Assembly (NCBI GenBank): GCA_015146655.1
Contig: VKHL01000059.1
Coordinates: 1 to 64,000, forward strand
Origin: Ochromonas danica
Taxonomy: Eukaryota; Sar; Chrysophyceae; Chromulinales; Chromulinaceae
DNA: 64,000 nucleotides
Direction of reading: 5' to 3'
Of this stretch, positions 30,856-43,044 are shown in pieces. The notes below the pieces were generated by a model. That model was given only the letters and a program-made list of their open reading frames with translations. It ran no database searches and was not told the origin of the DNA. A program made the position numbers and the translations under genes. Numbering within the stretch: the first letter of the stretch is position 1; each line of letters begins with the position of its first letter.

Positions 30856-31416
30856 ATGACTGCTAGTGCTGGATCTGGGAAGCCGTTAGGCAATATCTAT
30901 GTCTTTATTATAGTCATCTGTATTGTCTGTGGTTTGGGCCTTCTTTTCTTAGGCATAGCAGTGGTAATTTGGTGTATGCGTGGAGCGGATCCCTTCTGGA
31001 GACAGTCTCCTCCTATCTCTCCTTATCCCCCTGAGGACCCTCAGCTTCACCAGCTACATTACCAGCCACAGCACCCTTACCACCCAAATGATGGGATTCC
31101 TCAAATCCCTCAGGCTCACCAGCCACATTTCCCGCCACATCGCCCTTACAATCCAAATGATGACATTCCTCAGCACCCTTACCCAACTTCTGCTCGTAGA
31201 TCTCCTCGAAGTTCTATGAATGACATTGAAGCAGTTCCTGTGCCTCATTCTGCTCGTAGATCTCCTCGAGGTTTTGTAAATCATATCGAAGCAATTCCTG
31301 TGTCTGATCCCTATGGTCAACCTCCTCACCATCATCATCATCATGAGCCAGTCCCTGCAGACCAGCCCATAGCATATGCTACCCCTCTGCACACGGCATG
31401 GGCAGTGTCAAACTAA
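30856..31416 (+). CDS. single-pass membrane protein with repeated Pro/His-rich tail
   Basis: A single exon of 186 residues; the ATG at 30856 is the first in frame. One membrane segment lies at about 15-43 (IYVFIIVICIVCGLGLLFLG). The tail is built of two kinds of imperfect tandem repeats: a Pro/His/Tyr unit (HPYHPNDGIPQ, then RPYNPNDDIPQ) and a 24-residue unit (SARRSPRSSMNDIEAVPV, then SARRSPRGFVNHIEAIPV), followed by a run of six His. I do not recognise it. The tail resembles proline-rich adaptor tails that bind SH3/WW-type domains. No homologue is claimed. Confidence 0.65.
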   Translation: MTASAGSGKPLGNIYVFIIVICIVCGLGLLFLGIAVVIWCMRGADPFWRQSPPISPYPPEDPQLHQLHYQPQHPYHPNDGIPQIPQAHQPHFPPHRPYNPNDDIPQHPYPTSARRSPRSSMNDIEAVPVPHSARRSPRGFVNHIEAIPVSDPYGQPPHHHHHHEPVPADQPIAYATPLHTAWAVSN

Positions 31417-31814
31417 CGATATCGTTCTTCATCATTTATCTGTAACGTTTGTTAATAGTCAGTAGTCTAGCCATTGACTGCATGCGTCGTTTTCTTGCAG
31501 TTGTTATTATTGTGAGAAATGGTTCTCTGTCAAGACGTGGTGTATATTATCTTCTCAGCTACAAGCATTTCTTCTCTTGTGAGATGTCTAGTGTTTGTCT
31601 GTCGTATTGTAATATCGTAAGAGCGTTATATCTAACTCAGATAATTTATACCCCAGAACATTCACATTTTACAACCGCCACGAATAGAAGCATCAGAGAT
31701 ACTCAGAACAATAACAACAACGACACGAAGAGCGCTAGGAAGCTAACATTATCATTTACCAGGGCAAGAAAGCTCAAATGGTCAATATATACACGCCGCT
31801 GACCTCCAAAAGAA
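31417..31814. other. spacer between convergent genes
   Basis: About 400 AT-rich bases between the 3' ends of the Pro/His-tail protein and the subtilase. The open frames seen here lack protein-like composition. No gene seen. Confidence 0.4.
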
Positions 31815-34800
31815 TCACAGACGGTCACTGCCGTCACTATGATCTCCAATAAGATCGTTGTGGCTCGGAATGTTTTTCGTTCCAGCTTTGCCTTCATCAA
31901 GCGAGTGATAAAGATCGCCCCTTTCATCTACCCCAAAACCAGCAGTCTCCAATCTCTCACGTGGCAAGGGTTCTGGAGAAAGAGAAGAAATAGTTGGCAA
32001 GGCCGCAGAAGTATAGCTTTGATCCTGCAGATCGTTTTCGAAAAGAACAGCACGGGCCATTTGGACCGCAGTCATTTGATCTTCCCGAAGATGATCGTCA
32101 TTGTCGTCTTCCATATCAATATCCTCTGCTATCGTGAAATGCTGCCCAATCTCCGGATCCTCTAGCTCGTATTCTGCAGACTTTGGAGCAGGCGGAGCAC
32201 TAGGAAGAGTATCCAAGGGTACGATAGCATTATTGATTTGCTTGATATCGGTGGAGGTTTCTAGCGGTTTATGTACTGGATTAACTGTTTCGACGGTTTC
32301 GCGATCTTCATCATGTTGTATAGGAACCATCTCATATTGTTGTCCTTGACCATCTTTAAACCCATTGGAGTGGCCATTTTTAGGTGAGCGATTGAAGAGT
32401 CCAGGGCTCTTGAAAAGCTTGGCGCTGCGCTGCTTCAACTCTTCATGTATCTTCACTTTGGGAGCAGTGGCGTCACGAATGAAATCAGATGGTTCCCTTC
32501 TACCTTCCTCATCATCTATCTCCATATGTTCAGATGACACTCTGCCATCATGCAAAGTACGATCTTCAGAGTGCACTGGCAACCTTTGGCCGCGGCTAAG
32601 TAACATCCTCTTCTGGAGATAAGTCCAGAAACTGTGTCCAAGCACCAGGAGTACGATCAGAAGCACAAGAACACCCAGTCCTATATGCGAATGATCACAG
32701 CAAGCGTTTGCCAAATGAAAAAAAATCGGACATCGACGAAAAACAAGAAAGCACTTACCAATAACAATGGCCAAGGTGGCGCCATGAAGACCTTCAGAAG
32801 ATTTTTGATCGCTGTCACTATCAGTACTGACACTATTACCAGAAGATAATGATGAAGCCAAACATTGAGAAGATATTTCAGAGGAAATTTTAGCATCTTT
32901 TCCGTTCCATCGTTTGCCGTCGGGACAGCTGGTAGCCAATCCTGCACCGAAGTAACACCATGTTGCTTCATCGCAAGCTTTAGCACATGTAGGACGAACA
33001 CAATAGTTATTCGCAATGGCAAAACTGTCACATAGACTATACACGCTTTGCAAAAATGAGCAAGTGTTGCTCATATTTGATATCATCAAATCGGCTCCTG
33101 GATAACCTTTGCAACTCGACAAGCAAGAGATATTCATATAATCAAAACCGAAAATTTGCTCACCCCGGTTATGGTCCAAAGCTGCTGGAGATGTATAAAT
33201 CAATGGAACACTACACTTTCCTAGAGCAACACTCGCATGGGCATAGTTCGACCAATAACCACTCCAATCAATTCCTTTTTGACCCAGATTGGCCACTGGA
33301 GCAGTCTGACTATGAAATGTCACCTCAGCACGTCCAACCATCGCCTTATCCACACCTTTCTTGACGATTGCCTCATCAGTACAGAAAGTAGCCATGGTAA
33401 CCGTTTTGTTAACCTGGAAGGGACAAGGGAGAGCAGTAACTTCACCATTTTTATTGATAAGGGTACCATCCAAGAAGTCAAGACCAGGGTACTCTTCATC
33501 ATCAGTCGATGGATAGGACAATTGTACGATGTAACATTGAGCAGAGTAAGGCAAACAAGCAAATTGTGTTTCTTCTCTTCCCCATTCCATTGATTTCGCA
33601 AAAGAATATGACGGATTGGAGTTGTGGCTAGCTGTCTCATAGGACATTACAGCATAGTAGCTGCTGGTCCATCCTGCTCCATTATACTCCGAGAGTTGCA
33701 AAGGGAATTCTATTCGACTGCCTTTGGAGCATTCGCTGTGGCAGGCATGTCTATCAAAGGCAGCAGCTGCAGAACCATTGCCGCGATCAACGGGTCGATC
33801 AACATAAAATTTCTGCTTTGGTGCAAAAGGGGCAAGATAAACGTCGCATTGGGGAATAGCAAACTGACTGCCGCGATGGCTGCTTGACGACTGCAAGAAT
33901 AGATCAGCTTCATAGTATCCTGAAGGAAGGCAAGAGGAGGCATATTCATAAGGAGCTCTGTCAGAAAATTGGTTGTGAGCAACTTCGGATGAAGTGTTGA
34001 AAGAATAAATGCTAACATAATCTTGACTGTCCCAACCATTGCGGTCTACGCGAGACCACAAGGAAAGGTCGATTTCCAAGCTATTGGATTGGCCATGGGA
34101 GCTGCATCGATCCAACGAAGACCAACTCAAGGGGGAAATAGAGTCTTCTTCAATAACCTCTCCAGAAGCTGTAATTACTAATGCATAGCGCTGTGAAGAA
34201 GATTCGAATAGCTGTTTGGTTTGAACGTGAGCTGTCCAGACACCCACGACCGGGTTGAGAACAGTGATCTGCTCGTTGCTATTCAGCTCATCTCTTGAAC
34301 TACCAAGCGGTGGATTATCGGCATCAGTGAAAGCTGGTAAATTGGCATAAAATGTCCGTCCAGAGGGATTAATCAAAACAAGATCCAAATCGTGAAGCAA
34401 GACTTTGGAAGCAAAGAAGTCGTTGGGTGGATCATACCAAGACAACGTCAATTTCAATGCTTGAGAGGAGGAGGTGACATTGATTCGATAACTCTTCTGC
34501 GAAAGCTGCGGTAAAGAAGAGCTGTCATCAACGTAGAGACTAAAAGTGGACTCTTTATCGGAAACAAGGGGAAGAACAGACAGTAATTCCATTCGGCCAT
34601 AGCCTTGCAAAACATCGGGAACTACGGATGAAATTGTGCCTCGAACAACTCCTCCGTCATATGCCGTGATTTGATGGCCCGATTGGAGAACCAAAGCTTT
34701 CAACAGCATACCAGAAAAGTCTGACGGATCCCGACACGAGCGATAGGATGGATTGCAGATCTTACTCCACATACTTGTGGCACCATTACTCCCAACAAAA

Positions 34801-36852
34801 TACTGCCGTATAAGAGCAGCATTTCCAGCGGCAACGGGCGTTGCCATCGACGTACCCATTTTCGTCTCCACTAAACATGTCTCACTCTCACTATTCTCAC
34901 TGCGGCTCTTAGCGCTATATATTACATATCCAGGTGCAACAATATCAGGCTTTATACGACCATCTACACTGGGACCAGAGCTACTGAACGGGGATACATA
35001 ATCTAGACGCTGATAAGAAACATGTCCACTTCCTGAGCTCCCAACAGCAATAACATTCTTTCCAATGGAGGGGCTAATCACAGTATAGTAGCCACGGAAG
35101 CCATTATTTCCGGCGGCAAAGAAGATAGCAGCATCAGGATGTTCATAGAGAAATGAATCGGTATCAATGCTGTACATATCGATGAAATACCCTCCACCCC
35201 AAGAGTTGGAATAAATTCGTGCCCCGGCCTCATAAGCTGCAGGATACAATTCCGCACCAAGGTCTTCTGGCACAAGAAGCCATTCAGCAGGATCGTTGAC
35301 ACCAATGTCGAAGAATGCTAACTTAGCAGCAGACGCCATGCCTTTGTAGGTGTTCATTTGATCCGACGAGGTTGTACAATGGCCTGCTAAAGTGCCAGAA
35401 ACGTGCGAACCATGGCCACTAGCGTAATCCCCGTTACTCCCTGAATAACTAATATACTGAATTACTTTGCGGTACTTGAGATCAAATATTGGGCTATCCA
35501 CATTGGATCGTGGGACTTTTCCGTGTTCTGAGTCGTGGAAAAAACAAGAAAACTCATCAATACCTGTGTCAGCCACTCCGATGATAACACCAGTACCATT
35601 TAACCCTGCTTCACTGTATATTTCAGAGGAAATGGAACCAGATTGAACAATGGGGCGAGCATTGTTATTCAATAATCGTATTGGTTGCGTCAATGAGACT
35701 TTAAGTACTTCCTTCTCTTGTAAGATGCTGCCGATCAAAGAGACAAGACAGTTAACATTCGAAGAACTAGGCGAAAGATGCACGTGGAATCCCCTTTTAT
35801 GCGACCGCACACTTAAGGAGTTTGTTCTATTACCCACAAACTGAGTGTTGAGTGAGAGAACATCCGATACTTGGCAATGTTCTAGAACCGACTTTGAACT
35901 TTTCATTAAAGTATCTCCAACTGTCTTCCATGCATGAAAAGAAGAAGGAATTTCTTTCTTGTTGGTGATCTTAGGAAACTTTGGCGATGTTAAATGGTTG
36001 AGAAAATCCCGAAATTTCAGACCAGATGCTCGCCAATCTTTTCTCCATTTCGCCACAATGGATCCTCTCTTTGCCATGGAGGTTGGTCGACTGAAATGAA
36101 TGTCAATGATTAATCCTCCCTCTTTGTTCTCCCAATAGTCCACCATGGGGTGACGAGGAAAGGCAGGGTCGGTAGCTGCTGATTGTGGTTGATTGGTCAT
36201 CTTCGCCCATGTATTCTCAAGAATACCATGGATGGCATGATCAATCTTGAGAAAGGAAGGCAAAGGCTCGAAGAGGGTGTAGACAAGACTATTTTGATCT
36301 TTCTCGATAGCTTCTTGTTGTGTTGTGGATAATAGCACACGATAGCTAACGATATCTTCGGTCAAACTCTGATAAATAAGAATCGGATCCAACCCTTTGA
36401 TTCGAGAGTAAGTCATCCAATCAGAAGCTTTTCTATAGGGTAAGCAAATAATAAAGTCATGCTGTTGAATCTGTGGAAGCTGTTGGGATAAAGAACTAGC
36501 AGTAGTAGCAGCAGAAGTAGGAGTGGTAGTAAGTAGTAGTCGCTGTCGTTCCCATCGGAAGAGATGACTCAAGATCTCATTGGATAATGAGGAGAAAGGA
36601 CCTCTCACTCCTAATGCCTTAGCGCCATCATTCACACCTGTCACAGTGAGAGAAGAGAGAAGTCAGAAGATACCATTTCAGTTTATCAGATCATGAAAAA
36701 CAACTGTCAAGCAGTGAGAAAACGAAAATGAAAACAGGTTGAAATATCTCATGATAATAAAGACTACCTTTCAACCAACGGGAAGCACTTATCTCTACAA
36801 TGAAAAGACAGAAGATAAGTAAGAGGAAGATCATTCCTCTTAATACGATCAT
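31815..36852 (-). CDS. large type I membrane subtilisin-like serine protease (S8)
   Basis: A three-exon gene: 36852-36768, 36637-32759 and 32680-31815, giving 1609 residues. Exon 1 is needed because the long frame otherwise starts only at GTG; it supplies an ATG and a signal peptide (MIVLRGMIFLLLIFCLFIVE). The catalytic triad is clear: Asp in VADTGID near 384, His in GHGSHVSGTLAGH near 440, the oxyanion Asn in FFAAGNNG, and Ser in GTSMATPVAAGNAAL near 624. A beta-rich jelly-roll-like domain follows (LTLSWYDPP, HDLDLVLINPSG), then a long Cys-containing ectodomain. A membrane helix near 1310 (ATLAIVIGLGVLVLLIVLL) and an acidic cytoplasmic tail end the protein. The last intron is 78 bp, a multiple of three and free of stops. 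It likely acts at the cell surface or in the secretory pathway. Confidence 0.9.
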
Positions 36853-37104
36853 ATTTTATGAACCAATTCTTTTATTTTTGATCCCATGGAGTTGACCGCC
36901 AACTTGACCAGTTCAGGAGGAAACGAACAAGAACAGAAAAACGCGTTCTTCATCATTCCATGGAATTATTCCACTGGAGCCGTTCTGATCCATATTATGG
37001 TCTATCTACAGTATCCACTGTACATTACGGTATATAAGCAGCTCATCATCTTTCTATTTACACCAGCTTGGTCCAAATCTAACCATAACATTATGTAGTT
37101 TATT

Positions 37105-38327
37105 CTATTTCACAGACCCTTTGAGGTATTTGGCTAATTCACCAATACTCTCATTACAAGCCGGCGAGTTGTGTCCTTTCTTCTCGTCAAAGGTAGCGAT
37201 GATGATCACTTTGCCAGTGTTCACAATAGCACAACCGCCCATAGCCTTCTTACCATATACGGTATAGCATGTTGAGTTTTCATCTTCAAACTGGCGGATA
37301 ATCTGGTATTTCACTTGGTTGATGCGCAGCCCCTGGCTAGTCTTCAGCTTCTGTGTTAGCAACTGTGCAATTCAAATAAGAAGAACAGAACGATGAAATA
37401 AGGAGAAGTAAGACAAGATGAAACAAGAGGAGACAGGGACAGTAACATGGTGACAAGCAAGCAAACCTGTTTAACATTCTTCAGTTCGTCTACAGTCTCT
37501 AATTTGTCTGTTCCATCCTCTTGGGCGATCTCAGCCTCATAGACTTGTAGCTAGAGAAAGGTTAGAGGAACAGGTTAGAAGGACAAGCAAAGGTAAGTTG
37601 CAGGTAATAACAGGTAATAACAGGTGACAGAAAGAAGTCAATCGCCACACAATAAAAGCACATAGAAACAAGAGATAGAGATGTCAAGAAATACCTTGTA
37701 ATCTGGTGGATGCTGTGCAAGCACTTCATTGTCATGAATAGAGAATATCAATGCTTCTGCTACATTCCCTCGTCCAATTAGCACTTTCTGAATATGATCA
37801 TTCCATGAGACACCTCCACCAGTAGCTGCCACTAATTCTTGCTCAGAGGCAGCTGGCCAGTCAGACTTGGAGAAGTACATGGCCATGAGTGTGATAGTGT
37901 CATTGCATTCTGGTGAAGTGTGTCCCTGTGTCTCATCGAATGTGCCAATGAGAATACACTTCCCACCATGAGCAATACAGCAGCCACCCATGGGAATCTT
38001 GCCATAGATCACTTTGATACCATGGGTTTCATCGATGAAGTTACGTGTGATTTGTTGTTTCCGGCCACAGATACGCAATCCTTGTCCCCCAACAGACTGA
38101 CCTTTCATATACTTGACTAGATTCAATGCTTCATTGACATTCTCAGAGTTTTCAGATCCATCTTCTTGAGTGATCATAGCAGAGTATTCTTGAAGGAAGA
38201 AGTTGTCAGGATCAGATGTACCCCAGAGACTGCCATCCTCTGTAGAGACGATCATGACATTAGCAATACTACCTCGTGCTTTGATAAAGTCAATATGCTC
38301 TTGCCATGTTGAGAAAGTACCAGACAT
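37105..38327 (-). CDS. tandem profilin (two profilin domains in one chain)
   Basis: A three-exon gene: 38327-37695, 37550-37467 and 37362-37105. All junctions are GT-AG in phase 0, and the protein has 324 residues. Domain 1 (about 1-155) starts MSGTFSTWQEHIDFI and ends with MGGCCIAHGGKCILIGTFDE and TSPECNDT. Domain 2 (about 165-324) repeats the plan: VSWNDHIQKVLIGRGNVAEAL, GLRINQVKYQIIRQF, AMGGCAIVNTGKVIIIATFDE and SPACNESIGELAKYL. Profilin binds actin monomers and poly-proline and normally is a single domain of 120-140 residues. Two domains in tandem could bind two actins or couple actin to poly-proline twice. Both copies keep the WxxHI poly-proline-site Trp region. Confidence 0.86.
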
Positions 38328-38819
38328 CTACTTAGACTACTTGAAACAGGTAAAGAAAAGGAGGAGAAGAAGAAGAAATAGACCAAGAGATCTGAAGAGA
38401 AATGATTCAGTTGAGATAATCTATTACTAGACGTTTTGTTGGGTGATCTTTTGCCATTCCATTGTATTCCATACCATTTCCATGGGCATTCCATGCCATT
38501 CCACAACATTCCATCTTAGTCCATGGAATTAGTGGGAGGGATAGATCCTCTTTGTTGATTGTGTTTGGTCGTAAAGAACCAAAACCAGCAAGGTGGAGGA
38601 GCACATCGAAATACAACAGTCAAAATAACCCCCAGGCTATTCTTGCTACTCTCACACGAGAGGGTTTGTTTCAAGAAAGCCTTGCACTCGATCCTTCTTC
38701 TTTTGTTTCTGGTGGTTATCAATCTGCAGTCTCTCACTGTCTCTCTGACTCACTACTACTGCTGGGGAAAGAGAGGAACTAACCCTCCGTCTCGTTTCTT
38801 TCCATCTTCTTCTCTCCCT
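38328..38819. promoter_or_regulatory. divergent promoter with ATTCCA repeats
   Basis: The spacer between the tandem profilin and PNKP has an array of CATTCCA/ACCATT elements at 38450-38530, ending in CCATGGAATT. The same TTCCATGGAA core recurs in two other divergent spacers (8781 and 36956). The open frame extending upstream of the PNKP ATG uses only non-ATG starts. Confidence 0.4.
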
Positions 38820-40578
38820 ATGAGAAGGTTTCTAGTGCCTAAGGAGGTCTCTACAGCACCATCCTCAATCTCAGACGAACAGTCTTCCCCACAGAGCAAG
38901 AGACCACGACTAGACTTGACTTACTCCACCTCCTCCAGCACCCCCTCTTCCTCTATGAAATCCTCTCTTTCAATCTCCTCCTCATTGATTCAAAAGGCAG
39001 CAGGAGGAAGGAAGCGATATCAAGAGAGCATTCTGCCAGCCTCCCACAAAGCGTTTGCAGCCTCACTGCCTGCTAACGAATGGGTGGAGTTTGAGGGTTT
39101 GCTCGTCAAGTTACGCAGTCTTCCACCTCTTCCTACTGCTACTCCATGGAAAGGTATCATTGCCCTGGATATGGATAGCACTGTTATTACCACCAAGTCA
39201 GGCAAACGTCACGCAATTAATGGAAAAGATTGGCAATTCTGGCATCCTCAGGTTATCCCAACCCTTCATCAATATCACAAAGAAAACTATGCGTTGGCTT
39301 TTATTAGTAACCAGGGAGGTATTCAAGCAGGCAAGACTAGCCGTACTGAGCTGCAAGACAAGGTGGATGAGATCATTGATACCCTAGGTCTACCCATTGA
39401 CTTCATCTGTTCCTTAGAGAAGGATCTCTATCGTAAACCTAGACCAGGTATGTGGCATTTCTTGTCCACTGCGCGATGGGCTCCAAGTGGTCTATTCAAT
39501 ACGTTAGAGAAGAATGATGGTGGCAGCAGTGATGATTCTTGTTTGAGGATGGTCTATGTGGGCGATGCTGCTGGTCGATTACTCCCAGCGAGTAAAATCA
39601 AAGACTTCTCAGACTCTGATCTTAAATTTGCTGCTAATTTGGATATTAAGGTGAGTGAGAGCAAATCGTTTGTAAACGATTTAGTTGATGGTTTTAATTG
39701 ACATTTCTGCATGTGTCTGTGCATATGTGTGTATATGTGTGTGTTGCGGATAGTTTCAAACCCCCGAATCCTTTTTCTTGAAGTCCAAGTTGAAGATACA
39801 TACTGATCTTACTTCAAATTTAGCTCAAGCTCTTCGTGTGGTAGACAAAGTGGGCAGTTGGTCCGTGGATGACCTGCGTGTCTTGCAAGCTGCTAATGTC
39901 GGGCAACAAGAAATTGTTCTGCTAGTTGGTCCACCTGCTAGTGGCAAATCGACTTTGTCTCAAAAGTTTGTGGAACAAGGTTATGGAAGAATCAATCAAG
40001 ACACTCTAGGCACACTCCCTGCTTGTCTGAAAGCTGCTCGAGCTGAGCTATTGGCAGGGAAGAGCATTGTGGTGGATAATACTAACAGCATGAAAGAGAG
40101 ACGAGCTCCATGGATAGCCTTGGCCAAAGAAAAGAATCTCCCGGTAAGCCTTCCCTATTTTGCATCATATGCTATGGGCTATGATAGTAATTATAGCGAG
40201 GATTCATGAATATACAGATTCGATGTATAGTATTGGAGGTAACCAAGGAGCTATGCTTCACTTTACAAACATTACGTCTATTGGATCCTTTAACTCCGCC
40301 TTGCGACCGCCGTGAGATCAAAGATGTAAGAACTCCATGTTTCATTGTCAGGTTATGTTTGTGAATTTGTAGTGATAGTCTATTGTGTGGTTGGATAGGT
40401 GGTTCTGCACACATATTTCAAGAATATGCAGAAACCAGAGTTAGTGGAAGGTTTCGAGCGAATTTCTTCTGTTCCCTGGATAGCCAATTTGGATGTGCCC
40501 TCCGCTGCCAGTCCCATGGCTATTGATGAGGAAAATATTAAACTCAGAGATGCGCTTCTACACATGTATCTGAAGTAA
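38820..40578 (+). CDS. PNKP: polynucleotide kinase 3'-phosphatase
   Basis: A four-exon gene: 38820-39650, 39754-40143, 40218-40325 and 40399-40578. The protein has 502 residues. A Ser-rich N-terminus with a basic patch (KRPRLD, nuclear signal) replaces the FHA domain of animal PNKP. The HAD phosphatase core starts at ALDMDSTVITTKSGK near 117, followed by FISNQGGIQAGK and YRKPRPGMW and the acidic YVGDAAGR. The kinase has a P-loop GPPASGKST near 333 and a Walker-B-like VVDNTNSMKERR. The enzyme restores 5'-phosphate and 3'-hydroxyl ends at DNA breaks for ligation. Without FHA it probably is not recruited by phosphorylated XRCC1/XRCC4. The last two exons complete the kinase lid and C-terminus. 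Confidence 0.93.
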
Positions 40579-40743
40579 TAAAGTAGCATCAAATTAATAG
40601 TATACTTTTCTCTGCACGTACAGTTTATTATGTTATTGCTGTTTGTTAATCAACAATCACAAAGAGATTACAATGGAGTCCAGCAGTAGTGTGGTGATGG
40701 TGAGTAACATCAACATCAACTATCAGAGTAAATTGAACACACT

Positions 40744-42652
40744 TTATTGACCTCCATTCTCACTGTTAGAAGACTTCATGTGGGTCTGCTCTTGCTTAGC
40801 AGAGCTAATCTTATTCAACCTGGAAGCAAACATTGCCAAGCGAACCCATTGAAAACAGATCATTCCATACCAAACTCCTACCGACCCCAACGCACGACTT
40901 CTCATCATCAACTATAATAGCACCAGGATTATTGCTAACCAATACAGCGTATTAAACAGTGGGCATCTTCTTACCTGATAGCTTATGAAGGCAAGACCAG
41001 ATAGGACATATGATTGCACGAGAAAACCAACATCTCGACCAGCAATCAATGCACCTTCTACACCCAACATAAGACAATGTGGTAATGCACAAGCAGCAAG
41101 AGGTATGGCTAATCTTCGGATAGCTTGTGCAACCACTGTAGACTTGGTTACAAACTGTCAAAATACAGTATGGATCCCTCATGAGAACAACGCGAAACAA
41201 TCACATTTTAATACAAAGCATACCTTTGTCCCTACAGTGTTCATCAGAACACTCAGACCCATATTCATCACACCTAGTATACTACCTAGAATTGTCACTT
41301 GTCGAACAATCGAACGCGCTGTCTTTCCCCAACGCACAGTTTTCTCCGAAATCTCATTAAAAGCATAAGGAAGATAACTCTGAGAGATTTGTGAGACAAC
41401 ATCTCCAAATATGCAAAAGAATAAGAAAAAGTTTAGAGTAATCTAATAGCGAATACATTAACACAGTAGCAACATCACACAATAAGAGAGTCCAAGAGGT
41501 AATTTAAGATTAGAATAGGGTTATTATGACATGTAACAATTGACACCTGACCTGGTGTGCTGCAAGATCAACGGCTCCTGCACTACCAACAGCAAATGTG
41601 GTAAATGTCCATAAGAAAGATTTAGCTAACAAGATAAAGAACATTGGACCACAAAAGGAAAGAAATTGAAGAGATTCATGCCTTTTGGGCCATATCATCA
41701 TCTCTATTTTCATCCTTTTCTCTGGAGACTGCCGCTTTGCTTTCAACATACGAAGCATAGCAATAGCACAAAGAAAGATAGCACCTGCATATTGACTAAG
41801 TGTAGTAGCCCAAGCAGCCCCAACAATTCCTTTCTTTTGATAGACAACAAGGAAGACATCTCCCACCACATTTACTAATGCTCCAACTAATACTGCATAA
41901 AGAGGTGTAATAGAATCTTTTCTAGCCAGAAAGGCAGCTTGTGCTATAATAGTAAAGAGAGCTGCAGGAGCTGCAATAGCACGTATTTTAGCATATGCCA
42001 TAGCATATGGTATGGAAGCTAGACTAGCTCCTGCTAGAATACTCACTGCTGGTCGTGCCCAGAAATATTGCACAAGCATGAGACATAGGCCAAAGAAGAA
42101 AGATAAGAAGACAGCATTAGCAAGTATAGATTGTGATCGTTTCTCATCTTGATCACGTAATGCTGTAGAATATAATGTTGTCGTTGCAATACCTAAGAAA
42201 TTGAATAGATACGAGGTACTATCAACCCATCCTATCCCAGGTCCTAAAGCAGCTAATTCTGCTATTGTAGTAGCATGGCTCATACCTACTACAGTAGTGT
42301 CAATTAGACTGAGAATAGGTTGTAATAACCAGATACCTAATGTAGGCAAGGCAAAGTTGAATAATTCTCTATTCGTTGGAAGAACTAGATTACTCTCTGA
42401 AGATGATCGATTAGTGTTAGATAGCTCATTATCATCAAGAGTGGTTGTTGTTGATGACAAGTAAGTTGTGGTGATAGTAGGGGAAGTGAAAACGGGGAGA
42501 CGTTGTTGCCGTTGCAAACCATGTTGTTGTTGTTGGATAATGAATGGTGATGGCTTCCTCTTTGTTACTATAGAATGAGGACAAAGATGAAAAGTTTGAA
42601 CCAATTGAAATACAATATAGAGTGAAAGGAGAGAGAATCTCAACCTTGACAT
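40744..42652 (-). CDS. MATE/DinF-type carrier with plastid leader
   Basis: A four-exon gene: 42652-41552, 41442-41224, 41154-40975 and 40911-40744, GT-AG and in phase 0. The protein has 555 residues. The ATG at 42652 is chosen because only TTG codons precede it; it gives a signal peptide (SLLSLYIVFQLVQT) followed by FHLCPHS, a heterokont-type bipartite plastid leader. About twelve membrane helices follow in the MATE pattern: NFALPTLGIWLLQPILSLID, ISTTLYS-like gating helices, and AAHQITLNFFLFFCIFGDVV, which is restored only when exons 1 and 2 are joined. MATE proteins export organic cations, citrate or secondary metabolites by Na+ or H+ exchange. Plant plastid members (EDS5-like) carry phenolics. 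The substrate here is unknown. Confidence 0.88.
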
Positions 42653-43044
42653 GGCATACAAACTTTTGTCCAACTTGCGCAACAATTATTACCACCCCAC
42701 GCAATAACTCAAACAATTATTACCACCCCACGCAATATGACTCAAACAATTATTACCATCCAGCGCATTGTACATCTTTAATTTATACACCAAGTCGCCA
42801 ACAGTTATGGTGCTGGAGATCTCTTTTCTTTTCAAGTGTATCAATATGAAGGTTAAGAGTACACTAAGCTTTCAGGCAGCGAATTGTAACTACAATACAG
42901 TAGGCAAAAGATGTATTTCATTTCCAACTTTATACTGAATTATTAAAATGATATTTATTGAAACATCTACTTGGCTACTGCATGATATCAAGAGAGAAGG
43001 ACAAAGAATTAACTTCAATTCATCCAAGCTTATGACAATCCTCC
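42653..43044. other. spacer with a three-copy tandem repeat
   Basis: Bases 42680-42770 contain three imperfect copies (30-34 bp each) of a unit built on CAATTATTACCACCCCACGC, directly upstream of the MATE start. They may be promoter elements or a minisatellite. The remaining 270 bases show no coding frame. Confidence 0.6.
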
